Shown: positions 22,795-31,879 of the stretch, one piece after another
Position numbering within the stretch: position 1 is the first letter of the stretch
Layout: each line of letters begins with the position of its first letter
Assembly (NCBI RefSeq): GCF_000423285.1
Contig: NZ_AUHR01000019.1
Coordinates: forward strand, 1 to 33,441
Direction of reading: 5' to 3'
Source of the DNA: Laribacter hongkongensis DSM 14985
Lineage (GTDB): Bacteria; Pseudomonadota; Gammaproteobacteria; Burkholderiales; Aquaspirillaceae
Length of the DNA: 33,441 bases
Notes under the pieces: model-generated
Database searches by the model: none
Seen by the model: only the letters and a program-made list of their open reading frames with translations
Told to the model about the DNA's origin: nothing
Made by a program: the position numbers and the translations under genes

Positions 22795-22824
22795 CAGGGC
22801 GTGCTCTCAACGCTGCACGCCCTG
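22795..22824 (-). terminator. Strong hairpin downstream of the RM gene
   Basis: Perfect 10-bp stem CAGGGCGTGC / GCACGCCCTG with a 10-base loop, seven bases after the restriction-modification stop. No T run follows, so it may work as a weak terminator or protect the mRNA end. Confidence 0.6.
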
Positions 22825-22830
22825 TACAGC

Positions 22831-25800
22831 TCAGATATCCAGCTTGGGCAGCGCTTTCACGATCTTCATGGTTTCCAGGCTGACGGTAATTACCCGCAGG
22901 AACAGCTCCAGCGGGTAGCGCGGGTTGTTCATGGTTTCGGTGGCCCAGTCGTTGGCGTCGTTGACGATGCCGCTATCTTTGTCGGTTTTCACACACTGGC
23001 GCTCTACCACCCAGTCCAGCGCGGGTTTGCCGTTGACCACGTATTCGTAGGCTTCCAGCGGGATGCCGGTTACCGTGATACGGCTGTTGTAATGCAACGT
23101 GCTCAGGTCTTTATCCTTGCCCTTCTTACCGTACTTCATCTTCTCGACGCGATAGTCCGCAGCGGTTAGGGTCTTGCCCCCAGTATCAACCTTGGCACCT
23201 TCGTACATGGCAACGGTTTCGTAGTTCAGATGCAGCTCGGCCAGCTCACGCCCGGCTTTGCTGAAGTGCCAGAAGTTGGCTGCGCCTTTCACGCACGGGA
23301 TACGCGGCAGCTCTTTGCTGAGGTTGTCGGCAAAACGCTCGCGATAATCCAGCGAATGCAGCAGGCCATAAACGTAGTAGAAGATGTCTTCCTTGCTGAT
23401 GCTCTCGCCCGGATACGCGGCCACGAAATGCGCCAAGCCTTCATCGGTGATGGCATCGCGGCGGGTGCGGCCAACGTTGGCCGCAGGGACAGGCGTGCTA
23501 TCGAACAAGTTGTCTTGCTGCGGTTGTTTGGCAGGCTGGGCGTCGGCTTCCTCGTACAGATAGAGGGGGAAGCATTGCGTGCCGCCATCGGTTTGCAGCT
23601 CCATGATGTGATCCACCATCAGCGCCAACTGGCCATCGCCGTTCCAGCGCTGTTTGATGACAATCATGCGGTTAGCCGATTGAGCATCGGGGAAGATTTG
23701 GGGAATTTGACCAACCCGATGCATAAGCGATCTGTCGTAATAAACCCATGACTTTGTGTATGGCCGATAAATTGCAACAGTAGCTGCACTTGATTTGAAG
23801 GTGTACTTCAGGCCTCTGACAATATCTTTTGTATTGTCCCCGTACCAAGAAAACTGACTTGGATCACGAGTAACAAACTCATCCAAACTGACATCGCCAT
23901 TGAAATCCGACTTATAGCGATCAGATTCTTTATTAAAAAATGCAATCGACCGCTGAATATTTTCAAGTAACGTAGTTTTGCCGCGATTGAAATACCAAGC
24001 ATCTCCTCTTGTTTGCAGCCCACTCGAGTAATTGGCAAACAGCCCCGCTTCTTCCCCCTTCTTGTCACCCATGATCAGGTAGCCTGCCGCCGATTCATCC
24101 CGCTGCTTGACCCAATCGCCATGCGCGTCCGGCGAGATTTCGCGCCAAAGGTTGGCCGCAGCAATGCCGCCGATGCTGCCGAACCCGCTCACGATGTCCA
24201 GCTTTTCCTCTCGGCTCAGGTAGTCGCCGATGTCATGCCAGAAAATGCGGCCATGTTGGGTGGCGTGCGGGTTTTTCACCAGCAGGGAAATCGCTATCGG
24301 GGCGCGGCTGCCCATGCCGAAAACGTTGTCCTTTTCCTTGCGGCGCAATTCGCCCGAGGTACGCGCATTGCCGCGCAAGTGGAACACGTAAATATCGGAG
24401 AATTCTTCAGCCAGACACTGACGCAAGCCATCTGCAGTATTGGCTTCCAGAAACCCTGCGTTGGTCACAAAGCCGATCACGCCGCTATCGCCCAACCTGT
24501 CCGACGCCCAGCGGATGGCGCGGATATAGCTGTCGTACAGCGCATTCTTGTTGGTGGCAGAGGAACGGGCGGCGTAGCTGTCGCGGATACGGGCATCGAG
24601 CTGCGGGTAGGCGACGTTCTGGTTGTTGTCGTTGGCGCTGTCCTGCCCGGCGGAGTACGGCGGGTTGCCAATAATCACGCGGATATCCAACGCCTTTTGC
24701 CGTTTGCGACGGGCGCTGTTCTGGAACAGCACTTGATCTACCAGATCTTCTTTCTCGTACATCTGGAAGGTGTCGGTAAGGCAGATGCCATCAAACGGCA
24801 CGTAGTCGCCACCGGCAATGCCGTGGTAGACCGCTTCGATATTGATGGCGGCGATGTAATAGGCCAGCAGCACCAGCTCGTTGGCGTGGATTTCGCCTTT
24901 GAATTTCTTCTTGAGCGCATCAGGCGGGATGATGCCACTTTGCATCAGGCGGGTAATGAAAGTGCCGGTGCCGGTGAACGGGTCGATAATGTGCACGCCG
25001 TCGCTGGCCAGGCTCTGGCCAAACTGACTTTGCAGGATGTGCTCGACACTGTGGATGATGAAGTCCACCACCTCCACAGGGGTGTAGACAATACCCAGGC
25101 GCTCGGTCATGCGCGGGAAGGCGTTGCGGAAGAATTTGTCGTACAGCTCGACGATGATCTTTTGCTTGCCTTCGGCTTTGTCGATGCCCTCCGCACGCAT
25201 TTTCACGCTGGCATAGAACTTTTCCAGCGTGTCGGCTTCTTTGTCCAACCGGTGCTCATGCAGCCGATCCAGCACGTTCTGCATGGCCTTGGACATGGGG
25301 TTATGGCTGGCAAAGCTGTAGTCGGCAAACAGGGCATCGAATACCGGTTTGGTAATCAGGTGCTGGGCCAGCATCTCAATGACTTCATCGCGGGTGATGC
25401 TGTCGTTCAGGTCGTCCCGCAGCTCGGCTACCAGGCCTTCAAAGGCGACCACTTCATCGACATTGGCTTCGTTATTGACGATTTCGGTGATGCGGGTGAT
25501 GTGGGTGCGGGCGATCTTGGCGATGTCGTTGGCCCAGTCTTCCCAATGGTGGCGGTTGCCGCACTTTTGCACCACTTTGGCAAAGATGGCGCGTTCGATT
25601 TCGCCAATCTCAAATTCCAGTGTTTGCTGTTCCGGTTTGTTTTCTTCAGCTTTCCCTGCGCTACCAATGCCATAGGTGCCTTTGCCTTTATCCAGCTTGG
25701 CCACAGCGGTTTTCTTATCGGCTTTTTTCTGGACTTTGTCGCTGACGGCAATCACTTCCATTTTGCTGGTGTCGTTACCGACCAGATCCAGCTTGTTGAT

Positions 25801-27756
25801 CATGGCGTCAAAGCGGTCATCGTGCGAACGTAAGGCCTGCAGTACCTGCCACACTACCTTGTAGGTCTTGTTATCGTTGAGGGCTTCGTCTGGTGCCATG
25901 CCTGAGGGGATGACTACCGGCAAGATCACATAGCCGCGCTTTTTGCCTTCGGCCAGACGCATAACGCGACCAACGGATTGCACCACATCGACTTGCGAGC
26001 TGCGCGGCGTCAGGAACAGCACGGCATCCAGCGCGGGCACATCCACGCCCTCGGACAAGCAGCGTACATTGCTAAGAATGCGGCAGGTGTCATCCGGCAC
26101 CGGCGCTTTGAGCCAGGCCAGCTTGCTGTCTTTCTCGCCGGCATTCATGCCGCCATCGATGTGGTCTGCCTCGCACTTGAGGGTGGCGCAATCCTCGTCC
26201 GGGTTGCTGGCCTTGTACTCTTCCACCACGGCGGCAAACATGTCAGCAATCTTCTTGGAGCTGATCTTGTGGGTTTTGGCGTTGCTTTGGTACTCGATGA
26301 CCTGACAGAAAGCCACAGCACGACGCATAGCGGCAGCATCGTCGCCCAGGTCTTCACGGGTGTCTTGCTTGGACAGCGCCTTCCAGCATCCGACGATCTT
26401 GGCAGCGTCTTCGACCTTGATCTGATTGTTGTCGTCCTTAAGCAGGTTTTGCAGGCTACGGCTGATGTGGGCTTCGTCCATAGCCAACACCAGCACTTTG
26501 TAGTCCACCAGTAGTCCGGCTTTAACTGCCTCGCTGAAGGTGATAACGAACAGCTCTTTACCAAACAGGCTTTCGTCATCCATCGAACAGAGCGCCACGC
26601 CGCCTTTTTCTTCCTGGGCCTTGGCACCATCACCATAAATGCGCGGGGTGGCGGTCATGTACAAGCGCTTGGCAGCGCGGATGTAATCGCCATCGTGTAC
26701 ACGGACAAAGGCGCTTTCTTCTTCGCCGTCAAAGGTGGCACCGGTAGTACGGTGGGCTTCGTCACAGATGATGAGGTCGAAATCGGCCAAGCCATGCTCT
26801 AGTTGAGCACGGCTGATCACATCGATGGAGTGATAGGTGCTGAACACCACGCTCATATGCTCGCCATCGTGGCGCTTGGCCATCTCGGCGGCTAACCTGG
26901 CGGCATCGGTGGTGGCCGGGTAACGCAGCTCGTGGGCCAGCGTCTGAACCACGTCATCGTCTTTCTTGCGCTTTTTGCCCACGTCGCTATCGGAACACAC
27001 GGCAAAGCTATGCAGCGGGGTTGCGCTTTCTTGCGTCCACTCGGTGAGGGTTTGCGACAGCAGCGACAAGCTAGGTACCAAAAACAGCACGCGCTTGCCA
27101 GCTCCCACCAGCTTCTCTGCAATCTTCAGGCTGGTGAAGGTCTTACCCGTGCCGCAGGCCATGATCAGCTTGCCACGCTCTGCGTTGGCTAGGCCGGCTT
27201 CAACACGAGCCAAAGCACGGATCTGATGGTCACGTAGTTGCTTCTTGGGCTTGAGCACAGCGGCTTGCTTGGGCTGGTACTGGTTCCAGTCGATCTGGCT
27301 GTCTTCCAGTGCCTGCAAGTCCAGCTTGGTGACCGGTGGCTGCTGGCCGATGAGTGCATCTTCTGCATTCGGCCCCCAGTTGTTGGTGGTGGTGACAATC
27401 AGGCGGCGGCTGAAAGGCTGCTTGCCGGAAGCGGTGAAAAAGCTGTCGATGTCAGCTTTCTGGACTTTGTAGTCTTCGGCGTAGAACTTGCACTGGATGG
27501 CGTGGTAGTCGCCGTCTGTCGTCTTGGCGACCAGGTCGATACCGGTATCCTTCTTGCTCCAGCCATTGCCGTACTGCTCGGCCCATTCGCCAAACGGCCA
27601 CACGTCGCTGTACAGGTCGCGGTAAGTGGCTTCGTTTTTGAGGTAGCAGACAATCAGCTCTTCGAAGTAGGTGCCTTTTTCACGCTCGGTGACGGCGGCG
27701 GCGCGGAAGGTCGATAGCAGTGATTGCAGGGCAGTAGTTTGGCTGGCGTTTGTCAT
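22831..27756 (-). CDS. Type ISP restriction-modification enzyme
   Basis: 1641 residues in one chain. Order: an Mrr-like nuclease (residues ~25-130; GID at 72-74, then QCK at 88-90); an SF2 helicase/translocase (Walker A MACGTGKT 199-206, DEAH 332-335, TATPR near 368, QSVGRVMR 593-600); a coupler rich in helices; a gamma-class adenine methyltransferase (DPFTGTGTF 925-933, NPPY 1031-1034); and a C-terminal target-recognition region. This is the LlaGI/LlaBIII type: it methylates one strand of an asymmetric site and, on unmethylated DNA, translocates and cuts when two enzymes meet. All motifs are present and no frameshift is seen, so it is probably active against phages. It needs no separate subunits. 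The recognised sequence cannot be read from the protein. Confidence 0.93.
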   Translation of the reverse strand: MTNASQTTALQSLLSTFRAAAVTEREKGTYFEELIVCYLKNEATYRDLYSDVWPFGEWAEQYGNGWSKKDTGIDLVAKTTDGDYHAIQCKFYAEDYKVQKADIDSFFTASGKQPFSRRLIVTTTNNWGPNAEDALIGQQPPVTKLDLQALEDSQIDWNQYQPKQAAVLKPKKQLRDHQIRALARVEAGLANAERGKLIMACGTGKTFTSLKIAEKLVGAGKRVLFLVPSLSLLSQTLTEWTQESATPLHSFAVCSDSDVGKKRKKDDDVVQTLAHELRYPATTDAARLAAEMAKRHDGEHMSVVFSTYHSIDVISRAQLEHGLADFDLIICDEAHRTTGATFDGEEESAFVRVHDGDYIRAAKRLYMTATPRIYGDGAKAQEEKGGVALCSMDDESLFGKELFVITFSEAVKAGLLVDYKVLVLAMDEAHISRSLQNLLKDDNNQIKVEDAAKIVGCWKALSKQDTREDLGDDAAAMRRAVAFCQVIEYQSNAKTHKISSKKIADMFAAVVEEYKASNPDEDCATLKCEADHIDGGMNAGEKDSKLAWLKAPVPDDTCRILSNVRCLSEGVDVPALDAVLFLTPRSSQVDVVQSVGRVMRLAEGKKRGYVILPVVIPSGMAPDEALNDNKTYKVVWQVLQALRSHDDRFDAMINKLDLVGNDTSKMEVIAVSDKVQKKADKKTAVAKLDKGKGTYGIGSAGKAEENKPEQQTLEFEIGEIERAIFAKVVQKCGNRHHWEDWANDIAKIARTHITRITEIVNNEANVDEVVAFEGLVAELRDDLNDSITRDEVIEMLAQHLITKPVFDALFADYSFASHNPMSKAMQNVLDRLHEHRLDKEADTLEKFYASVKMRAEGIDKAEGKQKIIVELYDKFFRNAFPRMTERLGIVYTPVEVVDFIIHSVEHILQSQFGQSLASDGVHIIDPFTGTGTFITRLMQSGIIPPDALKKKFKGEIHANELVLLAYYIAAINIEAVYHGIAGGDYVPFDGICLTDTFQMYEKEDLVDQVLFQNSARRKRQKALDIRVIIGNPPYSAGQDSANDNNQNVAYPQLDARIRDSYAARSSATNKNALYDSYIRAIRWASDRLGDSGVIGFVTNAGFLEANTADGLRQCLAEEFSDIYVFHLRGNARTSGELRRKEKDNVFGMGSRAPIAISLLVKNPHATQHGRIFWHDIGDYLSREEKLDIVSGFGSIGGIAAANLWREISPDAHGDWVKQRDESAAGYLIMGDKKGEEAGLFANYSSGLQTRGDAWYFNRGKTTLLENIQRSIAFFNKESDRYKSDFNGDVSLDEFVTRDPSQFSWYGDNTKDIVRGLKYTFKSSAATVAIYRPYTKSWVYYDRSLMHRVGQIPQIFPDAQSANRMIVIKQRWNGDGQLALMVDHIMELQTDGGTQCFPLYLYEEADAQPAKQPQQDNLFDSTPVPAANVGRTRRDAITDEGLAHFVAAYPGESISKEDIFYYVYGLLHSLDYRERFADNLSKELPRIPCVKGAANFWHFSKAGRELAELHLNYETVAMYEGAKVDTGGKTLTAADYRVEKMKYGKKGKDKDLSTLHYNSRITVTGIPLEAYEYVVNGKPALDWVVERQCVKTDKDSGIVNDANDWATETMNNPRYPLELFLRVITVSLETMKIVKALPKLDI

Positions 27757-28140
27757 GAAAGATGATGTTTTATGCGTTTGGAATTATTTGATAATCCTAT
27801 GGCGGCCTAGCTTGCTGCAAGCTAGCTGCCCTATATAGCCATTATGCCCTTGCATGCACTGACTCGGTGCTGCCGTGCAGTTTCCTTCGATAGCCCCAAT
27901 AAATCTTGGATCAGCGGATTTTCTTGTCATGTTGATGAGGTCAATTTCTCCGATGGAAGAAGCACCTCGATTTCGGGCCATAGTTGGATGTGCTATCTGT
28001 TTGGAGCGATAGCGCATGCAGTTGGCTCTTATGTCCAATGCGCCAGCCTGTTTGAGGCGGAAAACTTAACAATTCATGTGTGGTGCAAAATAGGTCTGTG
28101 TTTTTTACTACGTGAGTGGGGCTATATATACAGAACCTAG
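27757..28140. other. Upstream region of the RM gene
   Basis: No firm gene. An 84-codon minus-strand frame (28038-27784) lacks a ribosome binding site and family features. A perfect inverted repeat CTAGCTTG-CTG-CAAGCTAG lies at 27807-27825. A weak minus-strand promoter is possible just before the RM start (TTATCA, 16 bases, TAAAAC). The inverted repeat would sit about 50 bases upstream of the start codon, a plausible control site. Confidence 0.4.
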
Positions 28141-28250
28141 GTGGGACAGGTGGGACGGTGGGACAAATTCCGTAAACCATTGTTGCTATTAGATTTAATG
28201 TGTCCCACCTTTGTCCCCCCTTTCCTGTTTTTTCATGCAAAAAGTGGGAC
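28141..28250. repeat. GTGGGAC iterons at the satellite replication end
   Basis: GTGGGAC at 28141, 28150 and 28158 (spacing 9 and 8), an inverted copy at 28202-28208, and another direct copy at 28244-28250. They lie in an AT-rich non-coding stretch downstream of the DUF927-primase operon. P4-like satellites have iterons bound by their primase-helicase (P4 alpha) at the origin and a second cis site, so these are candidate origin or cis-replication sites. Confidence 0.55.
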
Positions 28251-28280
28251 AAAAATAGTGCCAAACTCTTGTTTTGCACA

Positions 28281-28310
28281 AAAAATAGGCATCCACAGCG
28301 GATGCCTCTT
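28281..28310. terminator. Bidirectional intrinsic terminator
   Basis: GGCATCC-ACAGC-GGATGCC (28288-28306), with A's before (CAAAAAATA) and T-rich sequence after (TCTTGTTTTCC). It probably ends the leftward satellite operon. Confidence 0.7.
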
Positions 28311-28451
28311 GTTTTCCCCGCCCGGCAAAATGCTCTATCCATGCCGGTAAAACTTAACAAACCTGCCGATACATCATGCCCCGGCTGATATGAAGAACAT
28401 TCCGCGCCGTACCTTCGACATTCCCGCTGGCTGTCTCGCGTAGGGGGAAAA

Positions 28452-30254
28452 TCATGGATGGGTCTTTTGGCTTTCGGTGGCCACAAACACCATCATCCTG
28501 ACCGGGTTTGGCAGGCCCGGAATGCGAACCTTGTTCGTCGTCTTTCCTCCACAGCCTGGCTTGAGCATTCCGTGTTCTACAAGCAGGCGGCAGACCCGCC
28601 GATACTCAAAGCCTGCTGTGATCTCATTCTTGAACACGCTCGGTGACACGAAAAACACAAGGCCTCCATCATCTTCGCGCCTTCGGTATCCGGCGCAGTT
28701 CTGGATATTTGGTTCACTGTGGCCTTGATGTGTGATGTCGATGAATCGGCCCCATGCGTGCAGGGAAAACCAGCCTTCCACTTGCTCGATCAACCGGGTG
28801 TCGTCCCGGTCCTCGATGCCGAAAGCGTCCAGCCACAGCATCCAGCCCACATGCACGCCATCAAACGCTTCCTGTTCAGTCCATCCGGTCAATCCGGCAC
28901 GAGAGGCCAATACGCAAGCCGCTGCTAACAGGCCGAACTTGCGTGTTGCCCGGCGCACGGCTGGCGCGGCACTGTCAGGTAGATCGGCCAGCAGTCGCGC
29001 CTGAACGGTTTTCACCTCATCCGGTATGGCTGAGCGGTTGGCAGCAATCCATTCCACCCATGCCCGGCCCACGTGGCCATAGTGGTGGCGTGCGGCCTCG
29101 GTCAGCGCCATGCTGAATGCCTCGCCGGGGTTGACCGGCCTGCCGGATTCGTCCAGCCGTGTGCCATCGGCAAACTCATGCAGGCAGTCAAAGGCCCGGT
29201 ATCTGCCGGTATCAGCGGGAATGTCCAGCAGGCGGATTTCCTGCCCGCCTTTTACCACCTGGCCACCATCGGCCAGAAACTGGCTCATGCGGACTTCGCC
29301 GGTCGAGATCATGGCGACCTTCCATGTGCGGAATGGCCGGTTTCCACCGTCCTTGGCCCCCTGCATCTTGGCGACCCCGTTCAGTGCCGAATAAATGGCC
29401 GGGCCGATGTTCCGGGCATTGCCAGAACCGATTTCGTCCATGTAAAGCAGCGTGTCGTTGACCTGTTCGGCTTCATTGCTCACGGCCAACCCCGTGGATG
29501 ACCACGAACGCATGGTTCGGGCCGGGTCGCCCCACACGCTGGCCGCTACGTCGCCGCAGGTCGATTTGCCCGAACTGGTCAGGGTATAGAAGTGCAGGCC
29601 GATGCCGTCCCGCATACCCACGACCGACAGCAGCGGCCCTGCAAGGGAGCAGGCGATGGCAGTCATGGGCAGGGCATTGCCAAGCGACAGCCTGCCCACC
29701 GTGGCAATCCAGTCGTCCAGTGAGCCGGATGGCCTGTAGGCGTCCTTGCGGTCGCTCTTGCCGTTGAAAAATACCGGCACGTCCGGCGTACCGATCATTT
29801 CCCCGTCCGGCATGACAAAGGCTCCGTGCTGCCAGCCGGTCTTGTAGGCGATTTCATGCCAGTCCATGTTGCCGCCCCGTTGCAGCCATGTGGCCAGATG
29901 ACTTTGTGCCGTCCGGTTCGTGGCGATCTCCAGCCCGCCATCACGCAGCTTGTACCAGCCCTCACGTTCGCCTATCTCGGCATTGGGCAGTGCGATCGTG
30001 ACGGTATTGCGGCTGCCTTGTCGCTCCCAGCGGGCAATCCGGTACTGGTGGCCGGCATCGTCGGCCCCGCACCCGACCAGCTCCAGACGGCCACACAGCC
30101 AGACAGGGGCGCGCTCATGCACCTTGCCGGTATCGGGATCAATTTTGCCGTCGATGAACCACAGGCCATCATCCCGCAACTCCCAGCGTGGAAACGTCGG
30201 CATGGGTGGCAGCGTTGCCGCCTCCCTGAGCGATTGCAGGTCACTGTTTCCCAT
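28452..30254 (-). CDS. DUF927 ATPase/helicase of a P4-like satellite
   Basis: 600 residues from ATG 30254 (MGNSDLQSLREAATLPPMPT) with GAGG upstream; the longer start at 30341 runs through the previous gene. DUF927 features: WHEIAYKTGWQHGAFVMPDG, then TLTSSGKST (Walker A 224-232), LLYMDEIGSG (Walker B, 269-278), and the sensor-like KVAMISTGEVRMSQFL. The C-terminus (after ~520) is a small wHTH-like part. Family members act as superfamily III/AAA-type helicases together with P4-type primases, here encoded three genes upstream. It would unwind the satellite origin, possibly at the GTGGGAC repeats just downstream. Length is normal and no damage is seen. Confidence 0.88.
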   Translation of the reverse strand: MGNSDLQSLREAATLPPMPTFPRWELRDDGLWFIDGKIDPDTGKVHERAPVWLCGRLELVGCGADDAGHQYRIARWERQGSRNTVTIALPNAEIGEREGWYKLRDGGLEIATNRTAQSHLATWLQRGGNMDWHEIAYKTGWQHGAFVMPDGEMIGTPDVPVFFNGKSDRKDAYRPSGSLDDWIATVGRLSLGNALPMTAIACSLAGPLLSVVGMRDGIGLHFYTLTSSGKSTCGDVAASVWGDPARTMRSWSSTGLAVSNEAEQVNDTLLYMDEIGSGNARNIGPAIYSALNGVAKMQGAKDGGNRPFRTWKVAMISTGEVRMSQFLADGGQVVKGGQEIRLLDIPADTGRYRAFDCLHEFADGTRLDESGRPVNPGEAFSMALTEAARHHYGHVGRAWVEWIAANRSAIPDEVKTVQARLLADLPDSAAPAVRRATRKFGLLAAACVLASRAGLTGWTEQEAFDGVHVGWMLWLDAFGIEDRDDTRLIEQVEGWFSLHAWGRFIDITHQGHSEPNIQNCAGYRRREDDGGLVFFVSPSVFKNEITAGFEYRRVCRLLVEHGMLKPGCGGKTTNKVRIPGLPNPVRMMVFVATESQKTHP

Positions 30255-30579
30255 GGTGTGCCTCCTCTGGCGAGACCGGCACAAGGCGACCGTTATCGTC
30301 CTGCCGTGTCCAGCGTGCCTTGAGCGCCTGAAACCGGTCATGGTCGATGGGGCCCAGCATGGGCGGGGCCAGGATCAGCGCCACAATGGCCCCTGCAATC
30401 GTGTCGGCCTCCCGCTCACTCAGGTCATCCCAGCGCCGTTGCAGCAGCTTTTCCAGCTCGATGGCCAGTCGTGGCGAGGCAATGGCCGTGCCTTCCGCTG
30501 CCATGTTTTCCAGCAAGGTGACAACGGCCTCAAAGGCATCAGCGCACCAGAATCCGCAATCCGCTTTCTGCATATTCAT
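30241..30579 (-). CDS. 112-aa hypothetical protein of the satellite operon
   Basis: ATG 30579 (MNMQKADCGFWCADAFEAVV). Helical, acidic N-terminal half (LAIELEKLLQRRWDDLSERE), with a small hydrophobic stretch ADTIAGAIVALILAPPML, perhaps one packing helix rather than a membrane span. Ends inside the start of the DUF927 gene (14-bp overlap), implying coupled translation. Not recognised. Confidence 0.65.
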   Translation of the reverse strand: MNMQKADCGFWCADAFEAVVTLLENMAAEGTAIASPRLAIELEKLLQRRWDDLSEREADTIAGAIVALILAPPMLGPIDHDRFQALKARWTRQDDNGRLVPVSPEEAHHGKQ

Positions 30580-30581
30580 GC

Positions 30582-30800
30582 TTAACCCCTTTCCTGTTCG
30601 TCCTGTAGTGCCAGCAAGGCTTCAATCAGCTCCGGCAAGCGGTCTGGCGGCAGGGTGATGCCCTTCTTGGTCGGGCGGAATCCTTCGCCATCCCCGAAGT
30701 CCGTGTGCTGGCGCAGGTCGATGTAGTCATGGCCCCGGAAGGTCTTGCGCTCGATCTGGATACGGTCGATGGCGTTCTTGTCGATGGTGTGGATGCTCAT
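30582..30800 (-). CDS. PC4/YdbC-like single-strand DNA-binding protein
   Basis: 72 residues. Matches the small bacterial PC4 (p15, YdbC) fold: IQIERKTFRGHDYIDLRQHT, DGEGFRPTKKGITLPPDRLP, then a C-terminal helix LPELIEALLALQ. These homodimers bind single-stranded DNA and act in replication, repair or transcription. Position between the primase and helicase genes points to replication of the satellite. Starts overlapping the primase stop (ATGA). Confidence 0.8.
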   Translation of the reverse strand: MSIHTIDKNAIDRIQIERKTFRGHDYIDLRQHTDFGDGEGFRPTKKGITLPPDRLPELIEALLALQDEQERG

Positions 30801-31867
30801 GCTTCAACTCCTTCATTCAGCACATCCGCCCAGTCCGTGCCGGGGCGGGATGGCAGCAGGACGCGCACCTGTCGTCCCTCGTCATGCAGGCGGGCTGCCA
30901 GCCGGTGGGCGACTTTCTGGCCGGTGCCGCTGGTGTCGTGGTCCCCGAACACCCAGACGCTTTGCACGTCATCCGGTAGCCTCACGCTTTCCAGCCCGTG
31001 GGCCGAAATGCAGGACCAGACCGGCAGGCCGGAAGCCAGATGGCAGGCCAGCGCAGTCTCGATGCCCTCGGCCAGCCCCAGCCGTCCGTTGTCGGGGGCG
31101 GCCAGCCGGATGGCAGCCCCGGTCGTGGCTCCCGGCGTGACGCTGACCAGCTTTTTGGCGGGCAGGCATTCGCCGGTATCGGGATGCACCAGCCGGGCCT
31201 TGCTGATTGCGCCGGCACGGTCGGTCAGATACGTGCGATGCAGCCCGACAATCTCCCCGGCCTTGTCGCGCACCAGCGCCAGCAGGGCAGGCAGGCGACA
31301 CAGGGCAAACGGCTTGCCGTCCCGGTCATTCCAATACGGCAGGGCAGGGTGACAGCGCAGATCATCGGGGGCGTGTTCCAGTGCCAGCCCGCGCCCGGCC
31401 AGATAGCGCGATGCCGGGCAGGTGCCAGTCAGCGGCAAGGCTTCATCCCACTGACGCAGGATGGACGGCAGGCGGCTGACGGGCGGCGTGGTGGGTGCGA
31501 CAGGGGGCAATCGTGGGGTCGGGCAGGGCAATGTGCCGGTAATGCCCAGCGCCCCCGCTACAAGGCGCAGCGCCTCGGCAAAGCCGCAGCCGAACACATG
31601 GCGGACCAGCGCCAGCCCGTCTCCGGCCATCGGGTCGCCCCCGCCACCAGAGCAGAGCCAGGTTCCCCGGCCGTCGCGGTCATCAAAGCGGAACCGATCA
31701 TGTCCGCCACAGCCCGGACACGGGCCATGCTGGCGTTTCAGGTGGCGGTCAGCGATCCCCAACCGGGTCAGGATGCCCGGCCACTGGTGACGGGCTGCTG
31801 CCATGACCATGGCAGATTCAAGGCACAAGCCGTCCCGCGCCCCATCGCGTGGATGGTTCGTTGTCAT
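30797..31867 (-). CDS. P4-type primase with zinc domain and Toprim
   Basis: 356 residues. The N-terminal zinc-binding region GPCPGCGGHDRFRFDDRDGR has C50 and C53. The second half of the site reads WLCSGGGG, so only one cysteine (C72) is present where many relatives have CxxC. The Toprim domain follows: GLAEGIETAL (E267) and VFGDHDTSGTGQ (D309, D311), giving the metal-binding acidic set for primer synthesis. It makes RNA primers for the satellite; the helicase function is on the separate DUF927 protein rather than fused as in P4 alpha. Start ATG 31867 has a weak binding site; ATG 31810 is an alternative. Confidence 0.85.
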   Translation of the reverse strand: MTTNHPRDGARDGLCLESAMVMAAARHQWPGILTRLGIADRHLKRQHGPCPGCGGHDRFRFDDRDGRGTWLCSGGGGDPMAGDGLALVRHVFGCGFAEALRLVAGALGITGTLPCPTPRLPPVAPTTPPVSRLPSILRQWDEALPLTGTCPASRYLAGRGLALEHAPDDLRCHPALPYWNDRDGKPFALCRLPALLALVRDKAGEIVGLHRTYLTDRAGAISKARLVHPDTGECLPAKKLVSVTPGATTGAAIRLAAPDNGRLGLAEGIETALACHLASGLPVWSCISAHGLESVRLPDDVQSVWVFGDHDTSGTGQKVAHRLAARLHDEGRQVRVLLPSRPGTDWADVLNEGVEA

Positions 31868-31879
31868 GGCGTAAGCCTC

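Noticed and set aside
24013-25833. 606-codon open frame on the plus strand
   Set aside because: Lies entirely within the Type ISP gene on the other strand; no family motifs or ribosome binding site, and the minus-strand protein has all expected motifs.
27784-28038. Possible 84-aa gene upstream of the RM gene
   Set aside because: No ribosome binding site, no family features, and it crosses an inverted repeat.
28141-28250. CRISPR-like array
   Set aside because: The repeats are only seven bases long with 8-9 bp spacing; no spacer-repeat structure and no cas genes.
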